This document shows, piece by piece, positions 1 to 7,614 of a DNA stretch of 25,903 bases; the first letter of the stretch is position 1, and the number at the start of each line of letters is the position of its first letter. Under the pieces are notes generated by a model, which ran no database searches, was not told the origin of the DNA, and saw only the letters and a list, made by a program, of their open reading frames with translations. Source of the stretch: PUND01 sp046538345 (GTDB lineage: Bacteria > Planctomycetota > Phycisphaerae > SM23-33); the NCBI GenBank assembly GCA_046538345.1, contig JBKHJB010000011.1:1-25903 (forward strand). Direction: 5' to 3'. The translations under genes and the position numbers were made by a program.

Positions 1-219
1 CGGGGCCAGTGCTATCGGATAGTTCGCAAGCCACCCCATCAGAAAGCACGCCGCCGCCGAGGCGACGCACGTGGCGATCATGACGCCGCGGGGGTCCATC
101 CCTACGCCCGAAAGCAGACCGTACTGGACGAAGATAATGTAGCTCATCGCCATGAATGTGGTGATTCCGCCAAGGATTTCCCTGCCGACGGTGCTGCCCC
201 TCTGGGAGATATCAAACAT
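1..219 (-). CDS. AzgA/NCS2-type purine permease, N-terminal fragment (continues beyond window start)
   Basis: Reading the minus strand from an ATG at 219 gives 73 codons with no stop before the window edge. The protein starts MFDISQRG and contains EILGGITTFMAMSYIIFVQ, GVGMDP and, at the edge, NYPIALAP. These are hallmarks of the first two membrane segments of AzgA/PbuG-like members of the NCS2 nucleobase permease family, which import hypoxanthine, guanine or adenine across the inner membrane with protons. An AAGGA sequence lies about 10 bases upstream of the ATG and supports this start. The gene is divergent from the APC permease gene and has a good promoter of its own. Family assignment is firm from the motif order; substrate is inferred. 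Only about one sixth of a normal 430-450-residue permease is present. Confidence 0.85.
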   Translation of the reverse strand, partial: MFDISQRGSTVGREILGGITTFMAMSYIIFVQYGLLSGVGMDPRGVMIATCVASAAACFLMGWLANYPIALAP

Positions 220-272
220 GGATATGGTTCCTTTTGACGCTCGGTGGTTGTATCCGACGCTTGTTTGCGGAT

Positions 273-301
273 ATTCTTTCGCCGCGCATTTAAAGTGTCA
301 A
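273..301 (-). promoter_or_regulatory. Sigma70-like promoter of the purine permease gene
   Basis: On the minus strand a perfect -35 box TTGACA (301-296) is followed by a 17-bp spacer and a -10 box AAGAAT (278-273, 4 of 6 matches to TATAAT). Transcription would start near 266 and give a leader of about 45 bases before the ATG at 219. The -35 hexamer sits inside the palindrome at 293-307. No equally good promoter is visible on the plus strand for the APC permease gene. Confidence 0.6.
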
Positions 302-307
302 ACACTT
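293..307. promoter_or_regulatory. Candidate operator: perfect 6-3-6 inverted repeat over a -35 box
   Basis: The sequence AAGTGTCAAACACTT has perfect 6-base arms around a 3-base centre. It contains the TTGACA -35 hexamer of the minus-strand promoter and lies in the 143-bp space between two divergent transporter genes. A dimeric repressor bound here would block the polymerase. The symmetry and position are seen directly; the operator role is inferred, and I cannot name the regulator. Confidence 0.45.
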
Positions 308-362
308 ACCGCAAAGTCGCGGATGTGTGGCCAATGCGACATCGGCCGGATAGACTATCGAC

Positions 363-2261
363 ATGACCGAATCGACAGCGACACAGACAAGCCCCAAGGC
401 GCTGCCGCTACAGCGAAAGCTCGAGTTCTGGGAAGTATTTTGCCTTGCGGCGGGTGGGATGATCAGCTCGGGACTGTTTGTCCTGCCGGGCCTGGCGTAC
501 GGTCAGGCCGGTCCGGCCATGATAGTCGCCTATGCGCTGGCGGGTGTGCTGGTTATACCCACGGTGCTGTCCAAGGCGGAGCTTACCACCGCCATGCCGC
601 GCACAGGCGGCGGCTACCTCTACATCGAGAGGAGCATGGGCGCTCTTGCCGGTACGCTGGCGGGCATTTCGGACTGGTTGTCCATCTCACTGAAGAGCGC
701 CTTCGCACTCATCGGCATCGGCGCGTTCGCCAAGCTCATCTGGCCGGGTCAGGAAGAATGGATCCTGAAAACCACAGCGGCTCTGCTCTGCGTGTTTTTC
801 TGCGGGCTTAACGCTCTGAGCGTTAAGGCCGCCGGACGTACGCAGGTGATAATGGTGGGCGGACTGCTGGTTATTCTCGTCGGGTTCGTTGTTCTGGGCG
901 TACCGTCGGTGGAACACGACCACTACAAGGGTTTCATCGATCGCGGCTGGTCGAACGTGCTGGGTACGGCGGGAATGGTCTTCGTTTCCTTCGGCGGTCT
1001 GATGAAGGTCGCCACGGTCGCCGGCGAGGTTCGCCAACCGGCGAAAAACCTTCCCCGCGGGCTGTTCATGGCGTTGGGCGTTGTGTCGGTGCTTTACGTT
1101 GGGGCCACATTCGTCGCTGTGGGAACTACACCGTCAAATGAGCTGGCCGGCTCATTGACGCCGCTGAGTCTATCGGCCGGCAGGTTTCTCGGCACCGGGG
1201 GGCTGCTGGTGCTGTCGCTGGCGGCGATGCTTGCGTTCGTGACGACCGCCAACGCCGGCATCCTGGCGGCCAGCCGTTCGCCGGTGGCGATGAGCCGCGA
1301 TGGGCTTCTGCCCGCCTTCGTCAGGAAGACTTCCCGCCGCTTCAATACTCCCGTCGTGGGTATCGCGCTGACGGGCGCTTTTATGGTGCTGGTCATTACC
1401 ATTCTTGATGTGCCCGACCTGGTCAAGGTCGCCAGCACCATGATGCTTATCCTGTTTGCTTTGCTGAACCTCGCGGTGTTGATCCTGCGGCACAGCCGTA
1501 TTCAAAACTACCGGCCTCTTTTCCGGGCGCCCGGGTATCCATACGTACAGCTGGTCGGCGTCGCAATTTACCTGCTGCTGATAGCGAAGATGGGCACGAC
1601 CGCTCTTATTGCCACGGCGCTGTTCTTTGCCGTGGGTGTGGTCTGGTACCTGGTTTACGTCCGTTCCAGGATCCAGCGGGAAAGCGCGCTGGCGTTTCTG
1701 CTGAAGCGTGTGTTTTCCCGCGAAAGGGGCAGAAGCACGCTCGAAGATGAACTCCGCCAGATTGCACTGGAGCGCGACGAGGTTACTCACGACCGCTTCG
1801 ACAATATTATCAAGGAAGCGGAGATACTGGATATCGACCGGTCTATCACCGCCGACGAGATGTTCGAGATTATATCCGAGCGATTGGCTCCGCGGATCGG
1901 AGACGATGCGGACGATCTGATAGCCAAGTTCCGCAGGCGCGAAGCCCAGTCCAGCACGGTCATTCAGCCGGGCCTGGCTGTGCCTCACGTTATGATCGAC
2001 GGCCACCACCTGTTCGACATTCTGATGCTGCGTTGTCGCGAGGGAGTCAGGTTTGTCGGCCATGAGCAGCCCGTGCATATCGTATTCGCTCTGGTCGGTA
2101 CCGAAGACGAGAGGAATTTCCACCTGCGGGCCCTGATGGCCGTTGCTAACATCGTGCAGGAGCCGGAGTTTGAGCGTCGCTGGCTCCAGGCCGAGGATAC
2201 TGAGCAACTGCGAGACCTGGTACTGCTGTCCGGGCGGCAGCGCGACGGCGACGGTCAGTAA
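363..2261 (+). CDS. APC-family amino-acid permease fused to a PTS EIIA (type 2) domain
   Basis: This 632-residue protein has two parts. Residues about 20-435 form a polytopic APC-superfamily transporter: the first segment carries GGMISSGLFVLPG, the usual substrate-binding region of TM1, followed by MPRTGGGYLYIERSMG. Residues about 465-625 match the fructose/nitrogen EIIA fold, with the phosphorylatable histidine in VIQPGLAVPHVMID (His542). The expected role is proton- or sodium-coupled amino-acid uptake at the inner membrane, with the EIIA part acting as a phosphorylation-controlled regulator or sensor. That coupling is inferred. No PTS EI, HPr or EIIB/C gene is in view. There is no clear Shine-Dalgarno before the ATG at 363, so the exact start is less certain than the family. 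hemB follows after 28 bp, so the two are probably cotranscribed. Confidence 0.85.
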   Translation: MTESTATQTSPKALPLQRKLEFWEVFCLAAGGMISSGLFVLPGLAYGQAGPAMIVAYALAGVLVIPTVLSKAELTTAMPRTGGGYLYIERSMGALAGTLAGISDWLSISLKSAFALIGIGAFAKLIWPGQEEWILKTTAALLCVFFCGLNALSVKAAGRTQVIMVGGLLVILVGFVVLGVPSVEHDHYKGFIDRGWSNVLGTAGMVFVSFGGLMKVATVAGEVRQPAKNLPRGLFMALGVVSVLYVGATFVAVGTTPSNELAGSLTPLSLSAGRFLGTGGLLVLSLAAMLAFVTTANAGILAASRSPVAMSRDGLLPAFVRKTSRRFNTPVVGIALTGAFMVLVITILDVPDLVKVASTMMLILFALLNLAVLILRHSRIQNYRPLFRAPGYPYVQLVGVAIYLLLIAKMGTTALIATALFFAVGVVWYLVYVRSRIQRESALAFLLKRVFSRERGRSTLEDELRQIALERDEVTHDRFDNIIKEAEILDIDRSITADEMFEIISERLAPRIGDDADDLIAKFRRREAQSSTVIQPGLAVPHVMIDGHHLFDILMLRCREGVRFVGHEQPVHIVFALVGTEDERNFHLRALMAVANIVQEPEFERRWLQAEDTEQLRDLVLLSGRQRDGDGQ

Positions 2262-2289
2262 CTCCCGCTCTGCCGCAAGGTGTGATTCG

Positions 2290-3291
2290 ATGAACGGTTT
2301 TCCCAGCATACGAATGAGGCGCCTACGCCGAAGCGCAACACTGCGCGACATGCTCGCCGAGACCGACTTGTCCGTTGACCGGCTGGTTGCGCCGCTTTTT
2401 GTCCGCTGCGGAGACAGAATCCGCACCGAAATCCCCTCCTTGCCGGGACAGTTCCAGCTAAGCATCGACACGGCTATGGAGACCGTCCGCCGATGGGCGG
2501 ATGCCGGCCTGCGGGGCGTGCTGCTTTTCGGCATACCCCAGAGCAAGGATGCCGTCGGCTCATCCGCCTGGGACGATGAAGGCCCGGTCCAGCGGCTGAC
2601 TCGGGAAATCAAACGCGAGCGGCCGGAAGTGCTGGTCATTACGGATACGTGTCTCTGCGAATATACCGACCACGGGCATTGCGGAACGCCGGCGGAGCTG
2701 CCCGATGGGCGGGTGGACGTGGACAATGACGCGACGCTGGAGTCGCTGGCGAAGGCGGCGGTTTCTCAGGCCCGCGCCGGCGCCGATGTGGTCGCGCCGT
2801 CGGCGATGATGGACGGTCAGGTTGCCGCCATACGCGGCGCGCTGGACGAGGCGGGACTGAAAGACACGCTCATTCTCTCCTACGCCGTGAAGTTCGCATC
2901 GAGCTTTTACGGACCTTTCCGCGACGCCGCGGACTCCGCCCCGACGCACCCCAAGCTCAGCGGCAGGGATACCTATCAGATGGACCCCCGAGCGTGTTCG
3001 CAGGCAATTCGCGAGGCGCGTCTGGACGCTATCGAGGGCGCGGATATGCTGATGGTCAAGCCGGCGGCCGCCTATCTGGACGTCATTGCGGAGGTGCGGC
3101 GGGAGCTGCCCCTGCCGCTGGCGGCCTACCACGTCAGCGGGGAGTACGCCATGCTCAAAGCGGCGTCCGCCAACGGCTGGCTGGACGAACGCCGTGCCGC
3201 GCTCGAAATTGCCCGTTCCATCCGCCGCGCAGGGGCCGATGTGATAATAACCTACTACGCCGAACAGCTCGCCGCCTGGCTGGCGGAGTAA
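2290..3291 (+). CDS. hemB: Porphobilinogen synthase (delta-aminolevulinic acid dehydratase)
   Basis: HemB condenses two 5-aminolevulinate molecules to porphobilinogen in the cytoplasm, an early step of haem and other tetrapyrrole synthesis. The chosen ATG at 2290 is preceded by AAGG at 2277-2280 and gives 333 residues, a normal family length; an upstream in-frame start would overlap the permease gene. The zinc-site cysteines Cys121, Cys123 and Cys131 are present in DTCLCEYTDHGHCG, so this is the Cys-rich, zinc-type enzyme. The two active-site lysines are Lys201 (YAVKFASSFYGPFRDA) and Lys257 (LMVKPAAAYLD), the second forming the Schiff base. The spacing between them is four residues longer than I recall for E. 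coli, owing to a small insertion (PTHPKLSGR region). Assignment is very secure. Confidence 0.97.
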   Translation: MNGFPSIRMRRLRRSATLRDMLAETDLSVDRLVAPLFVRCGDRIRTEIPSLPGQFQLSIDTAMETVRRWADAGLRGVLLFGIPQSKDAVGSSAWDDEGPVQRLTREIKRERPEVLVITDTCLCEYTDHGHCGTPAELPDGRVDVDNDATLESLAKAAVSQARAGADVVAPSAMMDGQVAAIRGALDEAGLKDTLILSYAVKFASSFYGPFRDAADSAPTHPKLSGRDTYQMDPRACSQAIREARLDAIEGADMLMVKPAAAYLDVIAEVRRELPLPLAAYHVSGEYAMLKAASANGWLDERRAALEIARSIRRAGADVIITYYAEQLAAWLAE

Positions 3292-3366
3292 GCGCTGCTC
3301 GCAAGGCGTTTCCGTCCGACGGCTCACTTGTGTTAACATGAGTATAGCAGCCGAATGGGTGATGCT

Positions 3367-4437
3367 ATGAGGCGTCTGGTCGCGTTCATCGTGATTCTGG
3401 GGTTGTTTTCGGCGTCGGTGGGGGACGAAGGCGTAAGCTCCGCTCGCATCCGCGCCCGCGAGGCGATGGAGCAGATCGTGGAAAAGCCGGGTCTTTCCGG
3501 GTCGCTGCAGGAAGTGATAGATGAGCTTTCGCGCCGCGCGGGTGTGGATATTGAGGTCGATTGGAAGACGATAGAGGCAAGGGGCGCGTCGAGCGACGCC
3601 CGTGTGGTCATCCGGGCCTCAAGGGCGAGCTTCGGGCAGATGTTGGATATAGCCCTGCTCCAGGCATCCGCTAAAGGCCGTCCCTTGGCGTGGTACGCGG
3701 AAGGGGCGGAAGTCCACGTCACCACGCAGATGCGAGCCCTACACGGTCGGCGGGGTCCCCGGGGTCGCCGGGCAGCCGAAAGACGTTCGGAACGCCCCGT
3801 ACCGTCGGAACGGACAGAGAAACGCGGCATCGGCGTGCAGTTTGATGACGTCGGCATTGAGGAAGTCGTCGAGTTCTTCCGCGACGTCAGCGGGACGGAC
3901 TTCCACGTCAATTGGGGTTCACTCGAGGCCGTCGGAATTGGCCGCGACACGCCTGTCTCCCTTCGGCTGTCGGATGTAAGCGTGGGCCGGGCGCTTGAGT
4001 TCGTCTGCGACGATATCAGCGGCGACCGTGGCAAGATGCAGCGGGCATACTGGGTCATCGACGAGGGCGTGGTTCACATCGCCACCGGCGAGACGCTCAA
4101 CCGCCGCACAGAGACCCGCGTCTTCGACGTAGCGGACCTGCTGATGGTCGCGCCGGACTACCCCGCGCCGTCACTGGAATTCGGTACGGACGACGGCGAC
4201 GATGCGACGGTCGGCTCGCTTTTCGATACAGGTCGCAATGGAACCTCCGACGGATCCGCGGCGGGACTTGGCAGCCGGCGCGGCGAGAACCTCATGGCAG
4301 TCATACGTGACAGTATCGGCGAGGATATGTGGCGGCCCGTCGGCAAGGGGGCAATACATATCATCGGGAACCGACTTGTAATCACCCAGACGCCGCTGGG
4401 CTTCAAGCTTCTCTCCCAGGCATTTGATCCGCGCTGA
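3367..4437 (+). CDS. Secreted protein with two STN-like repeats, function unknown
   Basis: The protein has 356 residues from the ATG at 3367, preceded by GGGTGA at 3357-3362; an ATG at 3355 is a weaker alternative. A short Sec-type signal sequence (MRRLVAFIVILGLFSASVG) opens it. Residues 44-120 and 157-240 are two related alpha/beta units with the pattern 'xxxEVxxFFxxxSGxxxxVxWxxLEAxGxxxxxxVxLxxxxxxxxxALxxxL', resembling the secretin/TonB short N-terminal (STN) fold. An Arg/Gly-rich linker (121-155) separates them. A C-terminal part (245-356) starts RVFDVADLLM and ends IIGNRLVITQTPLGF, as in planctomycete proteins with such repeats. No secretin pore or TonB barrel follows, so this is a stand-alone periplasmic or surface protein. 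It lies 75 bp after hemB and may share its transcript. Function is not known to me. Confidence 0.7.
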   Translation: MRRLVAFIVILGLFSASVGDEGVSSARIRAREAMEQIVEKPGLSGSLQEVIDELSRRAGVDIEVDWKTIEARGASSDARVVIRASRASFGQMLDIALLQASAKGRPLAWYAEGAEVHVTTQMRALHGRRGPRGRRAAERRSERPVPSERTEKRGIGVQFDDVGIEEVVEFFRDVSGTDFHVNWGSLEAVGIGRDTPVSLRLSDVSVGRALEFVCDDISGDRGKMQRAYWVIDEGVVHIATGETLNRRTETRVFDVADLLMVAPDYPAPSLEFGTDDGDDATVGSLFDTGRNGTSDGSAAGLGSRRGENLMAVIRDSIGEDMWRPVGKGAIHIIGNRLVITQTPLGFKLLSQAFDPR

Positions 4438-4541
4438 AGATCGGAATCGGCTGGACGCGTCCGGCTCTAAAATGTATCCCATTATTCCCATGGCTCTCCC
4501 GGTAAAGGGAGCCGGACCCGCGGGTGCCGAATACCACAGCC

Positions 4542-4547
4542 GAGGAA
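4542..4547 (+). promoter_or_regulatory. Strong ribosome binding site for the deoxyhypusine-synthase-like gene
   Basis: GAGGAA ends seven bases before the ATG at 4555 and fixes that start. The 117-bp gap before the gene (4438-4554) also has the palindrome GGACGCGTCC at 4453-4462 and a TAAAAT hexamer at 4468-4473 that could be a -10 box, but I see no matching -35 box, so a promoter is only possible. Confidence 0.6.
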
Positions 4548-4554
4548 CGCATAA

Positions 4555-5679
4555 ATGCCTCAAGAGAGCGAAGAATCAAAGGGTAAGAGTTCTCCATACC
4601 TCTCCGGGCGTCGGGTTCTGCCGCCGGCGGTCTCGGAGGCGAGAAGCCCCACGGAGCTGATAGAACAGTCGTTTCTTGCGTACAACGCCGCCCGCCTGCG
4701 CGAGGGGTGCATGCTGCTGAGCGAAAAAATGCTCGCCGACGACGTGACCGTCGGCATGTCGCTGGCCGGGGCGCTTACGCCCGCCGGTCTCGGACCTTCC
4801 TGCGTAATCCCGCTTATAGAGGCGGGTTTCGTGGACTGGATTGTCTCGACGGGCGCGAACCTGTATCACGATTTGCACTTCGCGATGGACCTTCCGATGT
4901 ACGCGGGCAGTCACCGGGTGGATGACACCGAGCTTCGAGAGCACCAGGTCGTGCGGATATACGACGTGCTGTTCGACTACGACGTGCTCTTCGCGACCGA
5001 CAAGGCGCTGCGCGAGCTTTTCCGTGGCGAGGAGTTCCAACGGGAAATGGGCACGGCCGAGCTGCACCACCTGATAGGTCGCCATGCCGACGCGTGGGAA
5101 CGCAAGGCGGGTCGGCAGGGAGTTTCGGTGCTGGCGGCGGCGTATCGCTGCGGCGTTCCCATTTACGTCAGCTCACCGGGCGACTCGGCTATCGGCATGA
5201 ATATTGCCGAGGTGCACATGGAGGGTCTCGGTCCGCATATAGACCCCTCGCGCGACGTGAACGAAACGGCCGCCATTGTCTTCGACGCCAAGCGCCACGG
5301 GCGCAGCGGCGTGCTGCTGTGCGGGGGGGGAAGCCCGAAGAACTTCGTCCTCCAGACCGAGCCGCAGATACAGGAGGTGCTCGGTTTGGACAACAACGGT
5401 CACGACTACTTCTTCCAGGTTACCGACGCCCGCCCGGATACCGGCGGACTGTCCGGCGCCACGCCTCACGAGGCGGTCAGTTGGGGCAAGGTGGATCCGG
5501 ACCTTCTACCAGACGCGGTGGTCTGCTACGCGGACACTACCATTGTGCTTCCGCTACTGGCGAACTACGCCCTTACCAAATGCGAGTCCAGAAAGCTCAA
5601 ACGGCTGTATGACCGGCGCGACGGGCTGATGGGCGAGCTGCTGAAGGCGTTTCGCGCGGCCGGAAGCTCATCGCAATAG
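4555..5679 (+). CDS. Deoxyhypusine synthase-family protein (bacterial DHS-like)
   Basis: At 374 residues this matches the length of eukaryotic and archaeal deoxyhypusine synthase, an NAD-dependent enzyme that transfers the aminobutyl group of spermidine. The C-terminal signature HEAVSWGKVDPD is present; its lysine (Lys312) corresponds to the catalytic lysine that forms the enzyme-imine intermediate (human Lys329). Other family features are GMSLAGALTPAGLG near residue 65, FDYDVLFATDKALRELF, and the nucleotide-site segment GVLLCGGGSPKNF. Bacteria lack eIF5A, so the acceptor is probably a small polyamine, as in homospermidine synthase-like or other bacterial DHS relatives, rather than a protein lysine; that is inference. 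The gene is convergent with the next gene, with 22 bp between stops. Family assignment is secure, substrate is not. Confidence 0.88.
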   Translation: MPQESEESKGKSSPYLSGRRVLPPAVSEARSPTELIEQSFLAYNAARLREGCMLLSEKMLADDVTVGMSLAGALTPAGLGPSCVIPLIEAGFVDWIVSTGANLYHDLHFAMDLPMYAGSHRVDDTELREHQVVRIYDVLFDYDVLFATDKALRELFRGEEFQREMGTAELHHLIGRHADAWERKAGRQGVSVLAAAYRCGVPIYVSSPGDSAIGMNIAEVHMEGLGPHIDPSRDVNETAAIVFDAKRHGRSGVLLCGGGSPKNFVLQTEPQIQEVLGLDNNGHDYFFQVTDARPDTGGLSGATPHEAVSWGKVDPDLLPDAVVCYADTTIVLPLLANYALTKCESRKLKRLYDRRDGLMGELLKAFRAAGSSSQ

Positions 5680-5701
5680 CCACTGAAGCGGCCCGGCCGG
5701 G

Positions 5702-7612
5702 TTACTGTTGCCGGTCCCCCAGCGGTTGCCCGCGGCGCGAGCGGTATTCCTCCAGACCGCCCGGCGCGGGGAAGGCCCGCTGGAAGTCGATTCCCTGCTG
5801 GCGGCATTGGCTCCTGAGGTACGGGGCAATCCGGTCGTATATCGCTAAGCGCATCCGCTCCGGCAGCGAGCCATAGAGTCGCGCTCGGGCCGGAAGTGTG
5901 AGGTTGTAGCCCACCGTCCGCGGTTCTATCAGCAGACTCGCGGCCACGTTCTCCGCCATCTCGCCCAGGGACGGAACCTGCTGCTTAACCCGCTCGGCGG
6001 CCTCGGACTGCTGGAACCGGTTGAATACCCTACGGGCCCACTGCATGCTGTCGCGATACTGCTGCGAATCATCGGCCGCCAGCGCAACAAAACCCGTCTG
6101 CAATGAGATGGATATCTGGCTGACCGTCATGTCCAGAGTCGGGGTCTCCTCGGTTGCCAGCTCGTATAGCACGAAGTCTTCCACGTCCTGAAGGTCCCAG
6201 CGGTCCCCGGTCATCTCGTATTCGTCCCGGATATAGTCCAGGTATTGCTGGGCGCGATTCACATTCCGCCCCGCCACCAGCGTCTGGATCGCCTGGATGA
6301 GGTAGTTGATGTGCCCGGGTCTGAAAGTATTGTCCTTGAACTCCTCCCCTGTCGTCTCGATGACCGCCTCTATGATGCGCTCGTGCTCCTCCTGGGTCGG
6401 TCGTATGAAGCGCGTGTCCGACCAGAAAGCGATGTACGGTTCGTCCGGATTGTCGGGGTTCTCGACGTAGGTCATACGACCGTGCCAGGTGAGCTGTTTC
6501 AGGCAGTTCAGCACGATGCGGTCGGTGTTGAGCGAGTCGATGTCGTTCAGACCCAGACTCTCGGTGACGTGCAGACCGTAGGTCACCCAGTAAAGCCCGT
6601 GCGGCCAGACCAGCCGCCAGTCCAGCGGTCCGTAGCGTTCCATGAGCTGGAGCATCCAGTCCGGGTCCATGCGGTAAACATTCCAGAGCAACTGTGCCCG
6701 AATGAACGCCAATATTTTCTGTCGCGCGGCCTCGTATTCTTCGGCGTTGATGGTCTCGTATATGGCCCGTTCCTGCTCGTTTCTCAGCCGGGGCGGGCGG
6801 ACGCGGACCAGATCAACGCTGGGATGACGGCTGAAACGGTTGTACGCGTCAAGAAAGTCCTCCCCGATGGACAGCCCGACCTCATCGAGCCGTTCGGAGT
6901 AGGAAGCTACCTCGCCGTCCTCCAGCAGTACGCGGCGCTGGTCCGGCTGTATGCGGGATTCGGCCTGGCGTCGGGGGTCGGTATCAAGCGGGGCTTCGGC
7001 GACGGGACGGAACCAGTCGATGGTCTCGGCGGTGGTGCCCGGTCGCGGGGAGCCGAGCAGGTGCTGCATCTGGGCGGCCCAGCGCCTTTTGTAGCTCAAG
7101 TGCATCTCGTCGAGGGTCATTCCCATCTTGGAGAAGAATATCCACCCCAGCTCCTTGTACAGCACTACTGCGTCGGGGTTCATCTGGATGCCCTGGTCGC
7201 GCAGCAGCGAGATGCCGTTTGAGACCCACCGCCACCTTTCCTCGCGTGTGTGGGTGGCGGCGGAAATGTTCCAGGCCATGTTCCATGCGTGGAACCCCCA
7301 GACTCCCGCGAATTCCGGCTGCAGGCGGCAGATTGCGTCGGCGAGTTGCATGGCGTCGTAATAGCGTCCCTCGTCCTTGAGGTTCTGTGCGCGGATCCAC
7401 AGCGCGTTGACCACAGGAGCGCGAAGTCCGCCCGGTGCCATTGTCAGAAGCGCCAGCTCCGGATGGCGCTGGGCAACCACAGAGCTGCCCGCACGGCGCC
7501 CGCGCTGCTCAACCCGAGAATCCAAAGGACGCTGAAGCAGCCCCGCTGCCACGAAGCCGGCAACGGCCAGTGCGGCCCAGAGAATCTGAAGAAGTCCCGG
7601 TCGCCTACCCAT
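5702..7612 (-). CDS. Membrane-anchored helical (TPR-like) protein of unknown function, last gene of the SPFH/ABC operon
   Basis: This 636-residue protein opens with one hydrophobic segment (about residues 7-26), then a long soluble region. Residues about 67-115 look like tetratricopeptide-type helices (NALWIRAQNLKDEGRYYDAMQLADAI), and the rest is rich in Trp, Tyr and acidic residues with repeated helix-like stretches. I recognise no catalytic motif. Its ATG at 7612 comes two bases after the stop of the ABC permease gene, so the two are almost certainly translated from one message. The single N-terminal anchor suggests that the bulk is periplasmic or cytoplasmic and docks on the exporter, but that is inferred from position only. 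I recall similar large proteins near ABC-2 transporters in Phycisphaerae, without known function. Confidence 0.75.
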   Translation of the reverse strand: MGRRPGLLQILWAALAVAGFVAAGLLQRPLDSRVEQRGRRAGSSVVAQRHPELALLTMAPGGLRAPVVNALWIRAQNLKDEGRYYDAMQLADAICRLQPEFAGVWGFHAWNMAWNISAATHTREERWRWVSNGISLLRDQGIQMNPDAVVLYKELGWIFFSKMGMTLDEMHLSYKRRWAAQMQHLLGSPRPGTTAETIDWFRPVAEAPLDTDPRRQAESRIQPDQRRVLLEDGEVASYSERLDEVGLSIGEDFLDAYNRFSRHPSVDLVRVRPPRLRNEQERAIYETINAEEYEAARQKILAFIRAQLLWNVYRMDPDWMLQLMERYGPLDWRLVWPHGLYWVTYGLHVTESLGLNDIDSLNTDRIVLNCLKQLTWHGRMTYVENPDNPDEPYIAFWSDTRFIRPTQEEHERIIEAVIETTGEEFKDNTFRPGHINYLIQAIQTLVAGRNVNRAQQYLDYIRDEYEMTGDRWDLQDVEDFVLYELATEETPTLDMTVSQISISLQTGFVALAADDSQQYRDSMQWARRVFNRFQQSEAAERVKQQVPSLGEMAENVAASLLIEPRTVGYNLTLPARARLYGSLPERMRLAIYDRIAPYLRSQCRQQGIDFQRAFPAPGGLEEYRSRRGQPLGDRQQ

Positions 7613-7614
7613 CG

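Noticed and set aside
4490..4520. Hairpin GGCTCTCCC-GGTAAA-GGGAGCC as a terminator or riboswitch
   Set aside because: The arms pair only with a 2-base bulge, there is no T-tract, and the gap is too short for a known riboswitch.
5333..5340. Run of eight G in the deoxyhypusine-synthase-like gene, a possible slippage site
   Set aside because: The frame reads through into conserved residues (CGGGSPKN) and the full-length enzyme is intact; nothing suggests programmed frameshifting.
5680..5701. GC palindrome CCCGGCCGGG between convergent stops as a terminator
   Set aside because: It has no loop and no following T-run, so it is not a typical intrinsic terminator.
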